From contig DASRXN010000045.1 in the NCBI GenBank assembly GCA_035654135.1, positions 1 to 11,353 on the forward strand: 11,353 nucleotides of DNA, read 5' to 3'. Numbering within the stretch: position 1 is the stretch's first letter; every line of letters starts with the position of its first letter. Positions 1 to 6,221 of the stretch are shown here, piece by piece. A program made the translations under genes and the position numbers. A model generated the notes under the pieces. That model was not told where the DNA came from and searched no databases. It was given only the letters and a program-made list of their open reading frames with translations. Source of the stretch: Fen-999 sp035654135 (GTDB taxonomy: Bacteria; Pseudomonadota; Gammaproteobacteria; Burkholderiales; Rhodocyclaceae).

Positions 1-1
1 G

Positions 2-514
2 AAGGCGCTCGGCGGCACGGCGGCGCTGGCCCTCAGGGATGGTGCGTTGAAGGGCATCAATCTCGCCCAGAGCTTCCGCGAAGCGAAAGCCCTGCTGTCG
101 AACAAGCAGGATGCCGTACAGCAGGCGAAAGTTACCGACAAGACCGACTTCTCCGAGATGGCCGCCTCGTTTCGTATCGCCAATGGTGTCGCCCACAACG
201 ACGACCTGTCGGCGAAATCGCCCTTCCTGCGGCTGGGCGGCTCCGGCGACATCGACATCGGCAACGGCCGGCTCGATTACCTGGCCAAGGCCAGCGTGGT
301 CGGCACCTCCGGCGGTCAGGGCGCCAAGGATCTCGAACATCTGCAGGGCCTGACCGTGCCGGTGCGCGCCAGCGGGCCATTCGACCATCTTGCCTACAAG
401 ATCGAGTACGCTGCCCTGGCCGAGGGAGCGGTGAAAGCGAAGGTGGAAGAGAAGAAGCAGGAACTCAAGCAGAAGGCCAAGGACGAGCTGCTCAAAGGCC
501 TGTTCGGAAAATAA
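2..514 (+). CDS. AsmA family protein, C-terminal part (5' end outside window)
   Basis: The reading frame is open from base 2 and ends with TAA at 512-514. Only the last 170 or so residues are present. AsmA-family proteins are inner-membrane-anchored periplasmic proteins related to bridge-like lipid carriers and are linked to outer-membrane assembly and phospholipid transport. The visible part matches the conserved AsmA C-terminal block: a GTAALALRDGALKGINL segment, then the pattern F-x-x-A-N-G-V, D-L-S-x-K-S-P-x-L-R, G-x-G-x-I-D-I, L-D-Y. It ends in a highly charged Lys/Glu helix (about the last 35 residues, EEKKQELKQKAKDELLKG) that may be a coiled coil. The TTG at 47 encodes an internal Leu of the conserved block and is not a start. 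The gene ends directly against the convergent MlaF-like gene. Family assignment is secure; substrate and exact paralogue are unknown. Confidence 0.88.
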   Translation, partial: KALGGTAALALRDGALKGINLAQSFREAKALLSNKQDAVQQAKVTDKTDFSEMAASFRIANGVAHNDDLSAKSPFLRLGGSGDIDIGNGRLDYLAKASVVGTSGGQGAKDLEHLQGLTVPVRASGPFDHLAYKIEYAALAEGAVKAKVEEKKQELKQKAKDELLKGLFGK

Positions 515-1327
515 TCACGCCAGCCGCAGCGTCTCGCGGTAGGACACGGCCGGGTGATGGAATGCCACCGGGCCATCGGGCTTGGCATTGACGAACTGAT
601 AGACGAAGTCGTCGCGCGATTTCAGCATATCCTTCGCGGTGCCCTCCGCCACCACCATGCCTTCGTGGATGAAGTAGGCGTAATCGACCACCTTCAGCGA
701 CTCGAAGACATCGTAGGTGACGACGATGGAAGTGATGCCGAGCGCGTCGTTGAGCGTGCGAATCAGGTGGGCGATGACGTTGAGCGAGATCGGGTCGAGG
801 CCGGCGAAGGGCTCGTCGTACATGATCAGCATCGGGTCGAGCGCGATGGCCCGGGCCAGCGCCACCCGGCGTGCCATGCCCCCCGACAGTTCGTTCGGCG
901 TCAGCCCGCTGGCGCCGCGCAGGCCCACCGAGTTCAGCTTCATCAGTACCAGATGACGGATCAGGTCCTCGGGCAGGTCGGTCAGCTCGCGCATCGGGAA
1001 GGCGATGTTGTCGAACACCGAAAGGTCGGAGAACAGACCCCCCGCCTGGAACATCATGCCCATCTCGCGACGCATTTCGTAAAGGCCGTCGTTATCCAGC
1101 GTATGGATGACCTTGCCGTCGACCCGCACGGAACCGCGCTGCGGCTGCAACTGGCCGCCGATCAGCTTCAGGATCGTGCTCTTGCCGGAACCGGAAACGC
1201 CAAGGATCGCCACTACCTTGCCGCGCGGCACGCGCAGCTTCACCCCGCGCAGCACCGTGTTGGCGCCGTAGGCGAAGTGGAGATCGTCGATCTCGATGAT
1301 GTCCTTCTGCGTCTGGTCCATGGGCAC
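515..1327 (-). CDS. mlaF: MlaF-like ABC transporter ATP-binding protein with Tyr in the H-loop
   Basis: The product is the cytoplasmic ATPase of an Mla/Ttg2-type transporter, which moves phospholipids between inner and outer membranes with MlaE, MlaD and MlaB. Visible are Walker A GVSGSGKST (residues 43-51), Q-loop Gln94, signature LSGGM (147-151) and Walker B with catalytic Glu172 (MLIMYDEP). The tail PDGPVAFHHPA resembles the MlaF-specific C-terminus. At the switch (H-loop) position the sequence is VVTYDV: codon TAC at 713-715 gives Tyr205, where His is expected. The rest of the core is intact. The start could be GTG at 1327, with a GAG about 7 nt upstream, or ATG at 1321; I use GTG as the longer form. 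No mlaE or mlaD lies next to it: AsmA converges downstream and mak diverges upstream. It may be a detached mlaF or a second MlaF-like paralogue, so the symbol is provisional. Confidence 0.82.
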   Translation of the reverse strand: MPMDQTQKDIIEIDDLHFAYGANTVLRGVKLRVPRGKVVAILGVSGSGKSTILKLIGGQLQPQRGSVRVDGKVIHTLDNDGLYEMRREMGMMFQAGGLFSDLSVFDNIAFPMRELTDLPEDLIRHLVLMKLNSVGLRGASGLTPNELSGGMARRVALARAIALDPMLIMYDEPFAGLDPISLNVIAHLIRTLNDALGITSIVVTYDVFESLKVVDYAYFIHEGMVVAEGTAKDMLKSRDDFVYQFVNAKPDGPVAFHHPAVSYRETLRLA

Positions 1328-1368
1328 GGATTTTCTCAGACTTGGCCGGCCCGTGCCAGAATTGCACC

Positions 1369-2244
1369 ATGCGGTTCGGCATCGACCTCGGCGGCACCAA
1401 GATCGAAATCATCGCTCTCGGCAGCGATGGCCACCCGCTGCTGCGCCGGCGCGTGGCCACGCCGCAGGGTGACTATGAGGGCACGGTCATGGCTGTCGCC
1501 GGCCTGGTCGAGGCGGCCGAGCGGGAACTGGGGCAGCGTGGCTCCGTCGGCATCGGCATTCCCGGCGCCGAGTCGCGGCTGACGGGTCTCATCAAGAACG
1601 CCAACTCGACCTGGCTGATCGGCCAGCCACTGCGCCGCGATATCGAAACGGCATTGCAGCGGCAAGTGCGCATCGAAAACGACGCAAACTGCTTCGCGCT
1701 TTCCGAGGCAACGGATGGCGCGGCCGCCGGTGCCGAGGTGGTGTTCGGGGTGATCCTCGGCACCGGAGTCGGCGGCGGCATCGTCGTCCGTGGCCAGACG
1801 CTCATCGGCGCCAACGCCATCGCCGGCGAGTGGGGCCACAACCCGATGCCCGGCGAGCACCATCAGCCGGAATGTTATTGCGGCCGCAAGGGCTGTATCG
1901 AACTTTATCTTTCGGGGCCGGGAATGGCGAATGAACATCGGCGTCTCACCATGACCGACTTTGCGCCGGAGGATATCGTCGCCCGCGCCGCCGCCGGCGA
2001 TGCCGACTGCGAAGCCACCCTGGTCCGTTACGAGCAACGGCTGGCCAGGGCGCTGGCACTGGTGATCAACATCCTCGACCCGGACGTCATCGTGCTCGGC
2101 GGCGGCCTGTCCAACCTCGACCGCCTCTACGATAGCGTGCCGCGCCTGTGGGACGCGCATGTTTTTTCCGACCACGTGGCAACACGCCTGGCGAAGAACC
2201 GCCACGGCGATTCCTCCGGCGTCCGCGGCGCCGCCTGGCTATGA
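1369..2244 (+). CDS. mak: ROK family fructokinase
   Basis: The predicted enzyme phosphorylates fructose to fructose-6-phosphate with ATP in the cytoplasm. It has 291 residues and follows E. coli Mak (about 302) closely. Visible are the phosphate-binding FGIDLGGTK (3-11), NANSTWLIGQP, the catalytic Asp105 in ENDANC, and the ROK zinc site: His157 in GEWGHNP plus Cys169, Cys171 and Cys176 in CYCGRKGC. The C-terminal ILDPDVIVLGGG and HGDSSGVRGAAWL are also typical. The ATG at 1369 is chosen because it places DLGGTK at the usual distance from the N-terminus; a TTG at 1342 would add nine uncharacteristic residues. No clear Shine-Dalgarno is visible. Only 41 bp separate it from the divergent ATPase gene. 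Its stop overlaps the start of the MFS gene (ATGA), which suggests translational coupling. Other hexose specificities cannot be excluded from sequence. Confidence 0.88.
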   Translation: MRFGIDLGGTKIEIIALGSDGHPLLRRRVATPQGDYEGTVMAVAGLVEAAERELGQRGSVGIGIPGAESRLTGLIKNANSTWLIGQPLRRDIETALQRQVRIENDANCFALSEATDGAAAGAEVVFGVILGTGVGGGIVVRGQTLIGANAIAGEWGHNPMPGEHHQPECYCGRKGCIELYLSGPGMANEHRRLTMTDFAPEDIVARAAAGDADCEATLVRYEQRLARALALVINILDPDVIVLGGGLSNLDRLYDSVPRLWDAHVFSDHVATRLAKNRHGDSSGVRGAAWL

Positions 2245-3440
2245 ATCCCTGGCTGCGCGTGTTCGCGCCGTTTGCGGCCGGCTACTACCTCTCTTATCTG
2301 CTGCGCAACGTCAATGCGGTGATCGCGCCGGAACTGACGCGCGCGCTGTCGGTATCGGCCGCCGAGCTGGGGCTGCTGACCGGCGCCTACCTGCTGGCCT
2401 TCGGCGCCTTCCAGCTGCCGTTGGGGCTGCTGCTCGACCGCTACGGCCCGCGCAAAGTCGAGGCGAGCCTGTTGCTTGTCGCCGCCACCGGCTGCGCGGT
2501 GTTCGCGCTGGGCGACAGCCTGCCGCAATTGGCGATCGCCCGCGGGCTGATCGGCCTCGGCGTCTCGGCCTGCCTGATGGCCAGCTTCAAGGCTTTTTCG
2601 CTCTGGTTTCCGCTCGAACGTCAGGCGTCGCTCAACGCCGCTGTCATGGCCGCCGGCGGGCTGGGCGCCCTGACGGCCACCACGCCGATCGGCTGGGCGT
2701 TACCCGCCCTGGGCTGGCGCGGCATCTTCGTCGCCGCCGCAGTTCTCGCCCTGCTGGTCGCTGCATTGATTTTCTCGACGCCGGAGAAGCCCGCCAGCGG
2801 CAGCCGCGAGACGCTCGGCGAACAACTCATCGCGCTGGCCGGCATCCTCAAGAGCCGCGTGTTCTGGCGTTTCGCGCCGCAGACAGCGGCGGTAGTCGGC
2901 GGCTTCATGGCGCTTCAGGGCCTGTGGGCCGTGCCCTGGCTGATGCACGTAGACGGCTACTCGCGCGATGTCGCGGCGTTCCATCTGCTGCTGACCAGCG
3001 GCGCCATGCTGATCGGCTTCCTCTCCATCGCCGCCTTCGTGGTTCGCCTCAAGCACATGGGGATCGAACCGGAAACCATCCTCAAGGCCGGCATGGGCAT
3101 CGGCGTGGCGGTGATGATGCTGATCCTGCTCGGCATCGGCCCCAGCCATATCATCTGGTTTGCGCTCGGCCTGGTGTTTTCTGTCGGCAACCTCGCCTAT
3201 GCGCTGCTTTGCACCCACTTTCCGCGCGAGCTCTCCGGCCGGGTCAATACGGCGCTCAATCTCGGCGCCTTCGTCGGCGCTTTCGGCATCCAGTGGGGCA
3301 TCGGCGCCCTGGTCGACCTGCTCGCCGCGGGCGGCATGCCGACGGCAGAAGCCTATCGTTGGGCATTCGGCGCGCTGGTCGCCATGCAAACGCTCGCTTA
3401 CGGCTGGTTCCTGCTCGGCACGCGCGACGCTAGAGCTTGA
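2241..3440 (+). CDS. MFS transporter, substrate unknown
   Basis: The product is a 399-residue integral membrane protein of the major facilitator superfamily, with about twelve hydrophobic segments in two halves. MFS motif A is clear between TM2 and TM3: GLLLDRYGPRK (residues 62-72). A hydrophilic stretch near residues 180-200 (PEKPASGSRETLGEQ) fits the central cytoplasmic loop after TM6. The ATG at 2241 overlaps the TGA of the fructokinase gene by four bases and begins MNPWLRVFAPFAAGYYLSYLLRN, an MFS-like TM1. An upstream in-frame extension to 2148 would lie inside mak and is Arg-rich, so I reject it. Coupling to a sugar kinase hints at a sugar or sugar-derivative substrate, but nothing in the sequence proves this. 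The last 11 bp overlap the convergent small gene. Confidence 0.85.
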   Translation: MNPWLRVFAPFAAGYYLSYLLRNVNAVIAPELTRALSVSAAELGLLTGAYLLAFGAFQLPLGLLLDRYGPRKVEASLLLVAATGCAVFALGDSLPQLAIARGLIGLGVSACLMASFKAFSLWFPLERQASLNAAVMAAGGLGALTATTPIGWALPALGWRGIFVAAAVLALLVAALIFSTPEKPASGSRETLGEQLIALAGILKSRVFWRFAPQTAAVVGGFMALQGLWAVPWLMHVDGYSRDVAAFHLLLTSGAMLIGFLSIAAFVVRLKHMGIEPETILKAGMGIGVAVMMLILLGIGPSHIIWFALGLVFSVGNLAYALLCTHFPRELSGRVNTALNLGAFVGAFGIQWGIGALVDLLAAGGMPTAEAYRWAFGALVAMQTLAYGWFLLGTRDARA

Positions 3441-3774
3441 TCACCGGCGACGCGCTGTCGGCGCCGCCCAGCAGGCTCAGGGTGTTCATGGACTTGCGCA
3501 GGGAACGGCGCTGCATCAGCTTGTGCTGCGCCGCCTCGGGCAGATCGGTGAAGCGCAGGACATTCTTGTCCATCAGCGTCTCGATCAGATCCTCGACGAC
3601 GCGGATCAGTCCCAGGTCACTGCGGGCCAGGTGGCCCGCCGCCTCCGGGGCGATCTGCGCCAGATACTCCTGTAGCTCCGCCGCACCGGCATCGATGGCC
3701 TCGGCGACCGACTCGGTCGCCTGGGCGGCTACTGCCACGATCCGGCCTTCGGCATCGCGGGCTACGTAAGGCAT
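3430..3774 (-). CDS. Small conserved protein of the 'tryptophan synthase subunit beta-like' family
   Basis: This is a 114-residue soluble protein beginning MPYVARDAEGRIVA. It has a central segment LGLIRVVEDLIETLMDKNVLRFTDLPEAAQHKLMQRRSL-like in composition, with the core pattern V-E-D-L-I-E-T-L followed by I/V-L-R-F-T-D-L-P. I recognise it as a small family common in beta- and gammaproteobacteria that databases often label tryptophan synthase subunit beta-like. At this length it cannot be TrpB, and it shows no PLP-lysine motif; its function is unknown. The ATG at 3774 is preferred over an upstream start at 3819 because a strong Shine-Dalgarno lies 6 nt before it and the longer form would run back into the end of priA. 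It follows priA by 41 bp on the same strand and is probably co-transcribed with it. Confidence 0.8.
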   Translation of the reverse strand: MPYVARDAEGRIVAVAAQATESVAEAIDAGAAELQEYLAQIAPEAAGHLARSDLGLIRVVEDLIETLMDKNVLRFTDLPEAAQHKLMQRRSLRKSMNTLSLLGGADSASPVIKL

Positions 3775-3780
3775 GATCGA

Positions 3781-3788
3781 CTCCCCCC
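3781..3788 (-). promoter_or_regulatory. Shine-Dalgarno of the small gene downstream of priA
   Basis: On the minus strand this reads GGGGGGAG and ends 6 nt before the ATG at 3774. It is the clearest ribosome-binding site I noticed in the window and fixes the start of the small gene against the longer 129-residue reading. Confidence 0.75.
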
Positions 3789-3815
3789 AAGGTTGATGCA
3801 CAAGTGTAGCAAGGA

Positions 3816-5795
3816 TCAAAACTCCAGCGGATCGACGTCGAGATGCCAGCGCAGGTCACGCGGCAGCTTGAGCCCGTGCAGGTTCTCGTTCCACGCCGCC
3901 AGGAATGTCTGCAAAGCCGGCCGGCTGGCCGATTCGACCAGCAGTTGCGCCCGCTCAAGGTTCTTCAGTCGCGCCATGCGCATCGGCACCGGGTCGTAGA
4001 GACCGACTTTCTCGCCCGCCAGCGGCAGGGCGGCCTCGCGCGCGGCGGCCAGGAAGGCCAGCGATTGGTCGATGGTTTTCGCTTCCGCCCGTAACAACGC
4101 CTGGAAGGAGAAGGGCGGGAAACCGGCCGCCTGCCGCTCGTCGAGCTGGGCACGGGCGAAGGCCGCATAGTCGTGCGCGGCCAGTGCCCGATAGAGCGGA
4201 TGCCCCGGATGCTCGGTCTGGATCAGTACCTCGCCTGGCAGTTCTGCCCGGCCGCTGCGGCCGCCCACCTGCATCAACTGGGCGAACAAGCGTTCCGGCG
4301 CCCGGAAGTCGGCGGCGAACAGCGCAGCGTCGGCCCCGACGACACCAACCAGCGTCAACAGCGGAAAGTCATGGCCCTTGGCCAGCATCTGGGTGCCGAT
4401 CAGGATATCGGCGGAGCCTTCGTGGATGGCCGCCAGCAGAGCCTGCCATTTCTTCGGCGTGCTGGCGGAGTCACGGTCGATGCGCAGGATGCGTGCCTGC
4501 GGGAAGCGCTCACTCAGCGCGGCCTCCAGCCGCTGCGTACCGCGGCCGAAGGGGTGGATGTCCTGGTTGCCGCAATCCGGACAGGCTTTCGGTATTCCCG
4601 CCTCCAGGCCGCAATGGTGGCAGCGCAGACGCCGGTCGGCCAGGTGCACGACCAGGTTGGCGGCGCAGCGTCGGCAGCGCGATACCCAGCCGCAGGCCGG
4701 ACAGGCCAGTACGGGCGCGTAACCACGGCGATTAAGGAAGACCAGGCTCTGTTCGTTGCGTCTCAGTCTCTCGGCGAGCCCCTCGATCAGAACCGCGCTC
4801 ATGCCGTCCTGTAGCTTTTCCCGGCGCGTATCGACAGTGCGCACCTCGGGCGGCGCTTCGGCCACGGCCCGGCGGGAAAGTTCCAACAGACGGTAGCGGC
4901 CGGAGGCGGCGTGGTGAAAGGTTTCCAGCGACGGCGTGGCCGAGCCGAGGACGATCGGGATGTGGAGTTGCTTGGCGCGGAATACCGCCACGTCGCGCGC
5001 GGAATAGCGCAAACCCTCCTGCTGTTTGAAGGAACCGTCGTGTTCTTCGTCCACCACGATGAGTTTGAGCCGCGGCAGCGGCATGAACACCGAAAGCCGG
5101 GTGCCGAGCACGATGTCGGCACGGCCTTCGAGCGCAGCGAGGAAACCCCGAGCGCGGGCAGCGTCGGCCACCCCGCTGTGCGCCGAGACCACGCTGGCAT
5201 CGGGGAAGCGCTCACTCACGCGCTGTTCGAGCTGCGGCGTCAACGCAATTTCCGGCACCAGCATCAGCGCCTGACCGCCGGTGGCTAGCACCGCCTCGAT
5301 GGCACGCAGGTACACCTCGGTCTTGCCGCTGCCGGTGATGCCATGCAGCAGAAAGGTTTCGAAACCCCTGGCCGCCGTGATGGCGCCGACAGCGGCCTGT
5401 TGCTCGGGCAGCAGCGCGGGCGACTGTTTGGACGGCATGGCAAGCATTGGCTTGCGCTTCTGTGGCCGGGGCAGCTTGCCCCGGCGCAAGAACGGCGGCA
5501 AAGCAAAACCGATGACCTGGCCAAGCGGATGCTGGTAATAGCGGCTGCAGAAATCGCATAACGCCAGCCAGTCGGCTGGCAGGGCCGGCATGTCGCGCAG
5601 GATGGCTTCGACCGGCTTCAGCTTTTCCGACGGCTGGTCGCTCGCTTCGGCGATGCCAAGAATCAGCCCAAGCTTGCTGCCTCTGCCGAAAGCGACCACT
5701 GCGCGCCGGCCGATATCGGCATCGGAGGCGTCGTCCGCCCGGTAGTCGAACAGTCTGGTCAGGGGCACATCGAGGGCAACTCGAACGATGGTCAT
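3816..5795 (-). CDS. priA: Primosomal protein N', replication restart helicase PriA
   Basis: PriA recognises stalled forks and D-loops and reloads the replisome through PriB/DnaT and DnaC. The 659-residue protein starts with the DNA-binding domain (MTIVRVALDVPLTRLFDY). The helicase core has Walker A GITGSGKT (152-159), Walker B DEEH (249-252), the aromatic-rich loop region SFKQQEGLRYSARD, and motif III GSATPS (285-290). Eight zinc-binding cysteines follow at 365, 368, 374, 377, 392, 395, 405 and 408, all conserved in PriA. Motif V is GTQMLAKGHDFP, and motif VI reads QVGGRSGR (509-516) where QVAGRAGR is usual. The C-terminus DVDPLEF is family-typical. It is shorter than E. coli PriA (about 732) but all domains are present. 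The ATG at 5795 is fixed by an in-frame TGA at 5802-5804; no Shine-Dalgarno is apparent. Confidence 0.96.
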   Translation of the reverse strand: MTIVRVALDVPLTRLFDYRADDASDADIGRRAVVAFGRGSKLGLILGIAEASDQPSEKLKPVEAILRDMPALPADWLALCDFCSRYYQHPLGQVIGFALPPFLRRGKLPRPQKRKPMLAMPSKQSPALLPEQQAAVGAITAARGFETFLLHGITGSGKTEVYLRAIEAVLATGGQALMLVPEIALTPQLEQRVSERFPDASVVSAHSGVADAARARGFLAALEGRADIVLGTRLSVFMPLPRLKLIVVDEEHDGSFKQQEGLRYSARDVAVFRAKQLHIPIVLGSATPSLETFHHAASGRYRLLELSRRAVAEAPPEVRTVDTRREKLQDGMSAVLIEGLAERLRRNEQSLVFLNRRGYAPVLACPACGWVSRCRRCAANLVVHLADRRLRCHHCGLEAGIPKACPDCGNQDIHPFGRGTQRLEAALSERFPQARILRIDRDSASTPKKWQALLAAIHEGSADILIGTQMLAKGHDFPLLTLVGVVGADAALFAADFRAPERLFAQLMQVGGRSGRAELPGEVLIQTEHPGHPLYRALAAHDYAAFARAQLDERQAAGFPPFSFQALLRAEAKTIDQSLAFLAAAREAALPLAGEKVGLYDPVPMRMARLKNLERAQLLVESASRPALQTFLAAWNENLHGLKLPRDLRWHLDVDPLEF

Positions 5796-5877
5796 CGGGG
5801 ATCAAGAGCTTGGTCGGAACAACTCGACTCGACTTCCGCTTGTTGGGCTAAATCATTGGCAGCGTGAAGGAAATTTC

Positions 5878-5886
5878 TTACCCACA
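5878..5886 (+). promoter_or_regulatory. DnaA-box-like 9-mer (one mismatch)
   Basis: The sequence TTACCCACA differs from the perfect box TTATCCACA at one position. It forms the left part of an inverted repeat with the site at 5904-5912. Alone it would be weak; its value comes from clustering. Confidence 0.45.
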
Positions 5887-5909
5887 AAAACTGTGGATAA
5901 GTTTGTGGG
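5881..5909. repeat. Inverted repeat CCCACAAA / TTTGTGGG around the perfect DnaA box
   Basis: The eight-bp arms are at 5881-5888 and 5902-5909, perfectly complementary, with a 13-nt centre that contains most of the perfect DnaA box. No T-run follows on either strand, so it does not look like a terminator. It may be an operator or a structured origin element. Confidence 0.55.
5892..5900 (-). promoter_or_regulatory. Perfect DnaA box
   Basis: The plus strand reads TGTGGATAA, so the minus strand is TTATCCACA, the high-affinity E. coli R1/R4-type box with no mismatch. It lies 97 bp upstream of the priA start, in the loop of the inverted repeat 5881-5909. Confidence 0.65.
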
Positions 5910-5912
5910 CAA
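5904..5912 (-). promoter_or_regulatory. DnaA-box-like 9-mer (two mismatches)
   Basis: The minus strand reads TTGCCCACA, two changes from TTATCCACA. It mirrors the box at 5878-5886 across the perfect box, so the three 9-mers lie within 35 bp. Confidence 0.35.
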
Positions 5913-5966
5913 CGGTACCCGGCGATACGTAAATGGCGGTCACTTAAGGAAAACTTAACGGCTGCG

Positions 5967-6016
5967 TAATAATGAGGCAAAAAAATAACATTGAAAAACA
6001 GTATGTTATAAATTCA
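5967..6016. other. AT-rich tract, possible DNA-unwinding element
   Basis: Ten of 50 bases are G or C (20%), in a window that is otherwise clearly GC-rich. It lies 54 bp from the DnaA-box cluster and 50 bp from the box at 6067, the kind of spacing seen between DnaA boxes and unwinding elements. It could equally hold the priA promoter, though no convincing -35/-10 pair was found there. Confidence 0.4.
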
Positions 6017-6066
6017 GCATTGCAAGCATGGTAATTCGCTGCAGCCAGCAGATTGCGGTTTCGGAT

Positions 6067-6075
6067 TGTGAATAA
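6067..6075 (-). promoter_or_regulatory. DnaA box fitting TTWTNCACA
   Basis: The plus strand reads TGTGAATAA, so the minus strand is TTATTCACA, which fits the relaxed consensus TTWTNCACA exactly. It lies on the far side of the AT-rich tract from the main cluster and has the same orientation as the perfect box. Confidence 0.5.
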
Positions 6076-6094
6076 GTCGATTGTCAACCCCTCT

Positions 6095-6123
6095 CGGCAA
6101 GCCTTGCGGGGTCAGGCTTGCCG
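6095..6123. repeat. Perfect 10-bp inverted repeat, 9-nt loop
   Basis: CGGCAAGCCT (6095-6104) pairs with AGGCTTGCCG (6114-6123). Within the left arm and loop, GCAAGCCTTGC is itself a short palindrome. No T-run follows on either strand, so an intrinsic terminator is not supported. It may be a REP-like element, an mRNA 3' structure of hemE, or a protein-binding site. Confidence 0.55.
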
Positions 6124-6199
6124 GCCGGCTTGTTCGGGGTTCCGCGCCCCATCTGCGAATTTCCAGTGGCTGGTCCGCAAGGCTCGGCCCGCCAATATT

Positions 6200-6217
6200 G
6201 CCGGCCAGCCAGCCGGC
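6200..6217. repeat. GCCGGC hairpin just downstream of the hemE stop
   Basis: Two copies of the self-complementary hexamer GCCGGC flank a 6-nt loop. The structure begins 5 bp past the hemE stop codon on the minus strand. It could stabilise or weakly terminate the hemE transcript, but there is no U-tract, so terminator status is doubtful. Confidence 0.35.
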
Positions 6218-6221
6218 CGTT

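Larger units (their letters stand above)
5796..6221. other. 426-bp hemE-priA intergenic region, candidate oriC-like or DnaA-controlled region
   Basis: This is the only long gene-free stretch in the window. Near priA it holds three clustered DnaA-type 9-mers (5878-5912). Next come a TTAA-N7-TTAA motif (5944-5958), a tract of 20% GC (5967-6016) and a further DnaA box (6067-6075). Near hemE it holds two GC-rich inverted repeats (6095-6123, 6200-6217). DnaA boxes beside an AT-rich unwinding-type tract are the hallmarks of bacterial origins, and in Caulobacter the origin lies next to hemE. The box number is low for an origin, dnaA is not in the window, and the flanking genes point the same way. 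Autoregulation of priA by DnaA, or a DnaA-titrating site, are alternatives. No small protein gene is convincing here. Confidence 0.4.

Noticed and set aside
554..1582. Long plus-strand open frame (342 codons) opposite the MlaF-like gene
   Set aside because: It is the antisense shadow of mlaF running on into mak in another frame; both true genes have complete family motifs.
3430..3774. Reading the small gene as a tryptophan synthase beta subunit
   Set aside because: At 114 residues with no PLP-binding lysine motif it cannot be TrpB; the database family name is a label only.
5944..5958. TTAA-N7-TTAA, the CtrA-binding consensus of alphaproteobacteria
   Set aside because: The window looks betaproteobacterial, where CtrA is not expected, and the motif lies at the edge of an A-rich tract where it can arise by chance.
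5792..5980. 62-residue minus-strand reading frame ending in an ATGA-type overlap with priA
   Set aside because: It needs a TTG start, runs through the AT-rich tract and the DnaA boxes, and its composition is not protein-like. The overlap with priA is probably chance.
6077..6090. TTGACA-like -35 box on the minus strand near 6085
   Set aside because: No acceptable -10 hexamer occurs at 16-18 bp spacing downstream of it.
6136..6150. GGGG - 7-nt loop - CCCC resembling a tRNA T-arm
   Set aside because: The loop TTCCGCG does not fit TTCRANNC, and no acceptor, D or anticodon arms are found around it.
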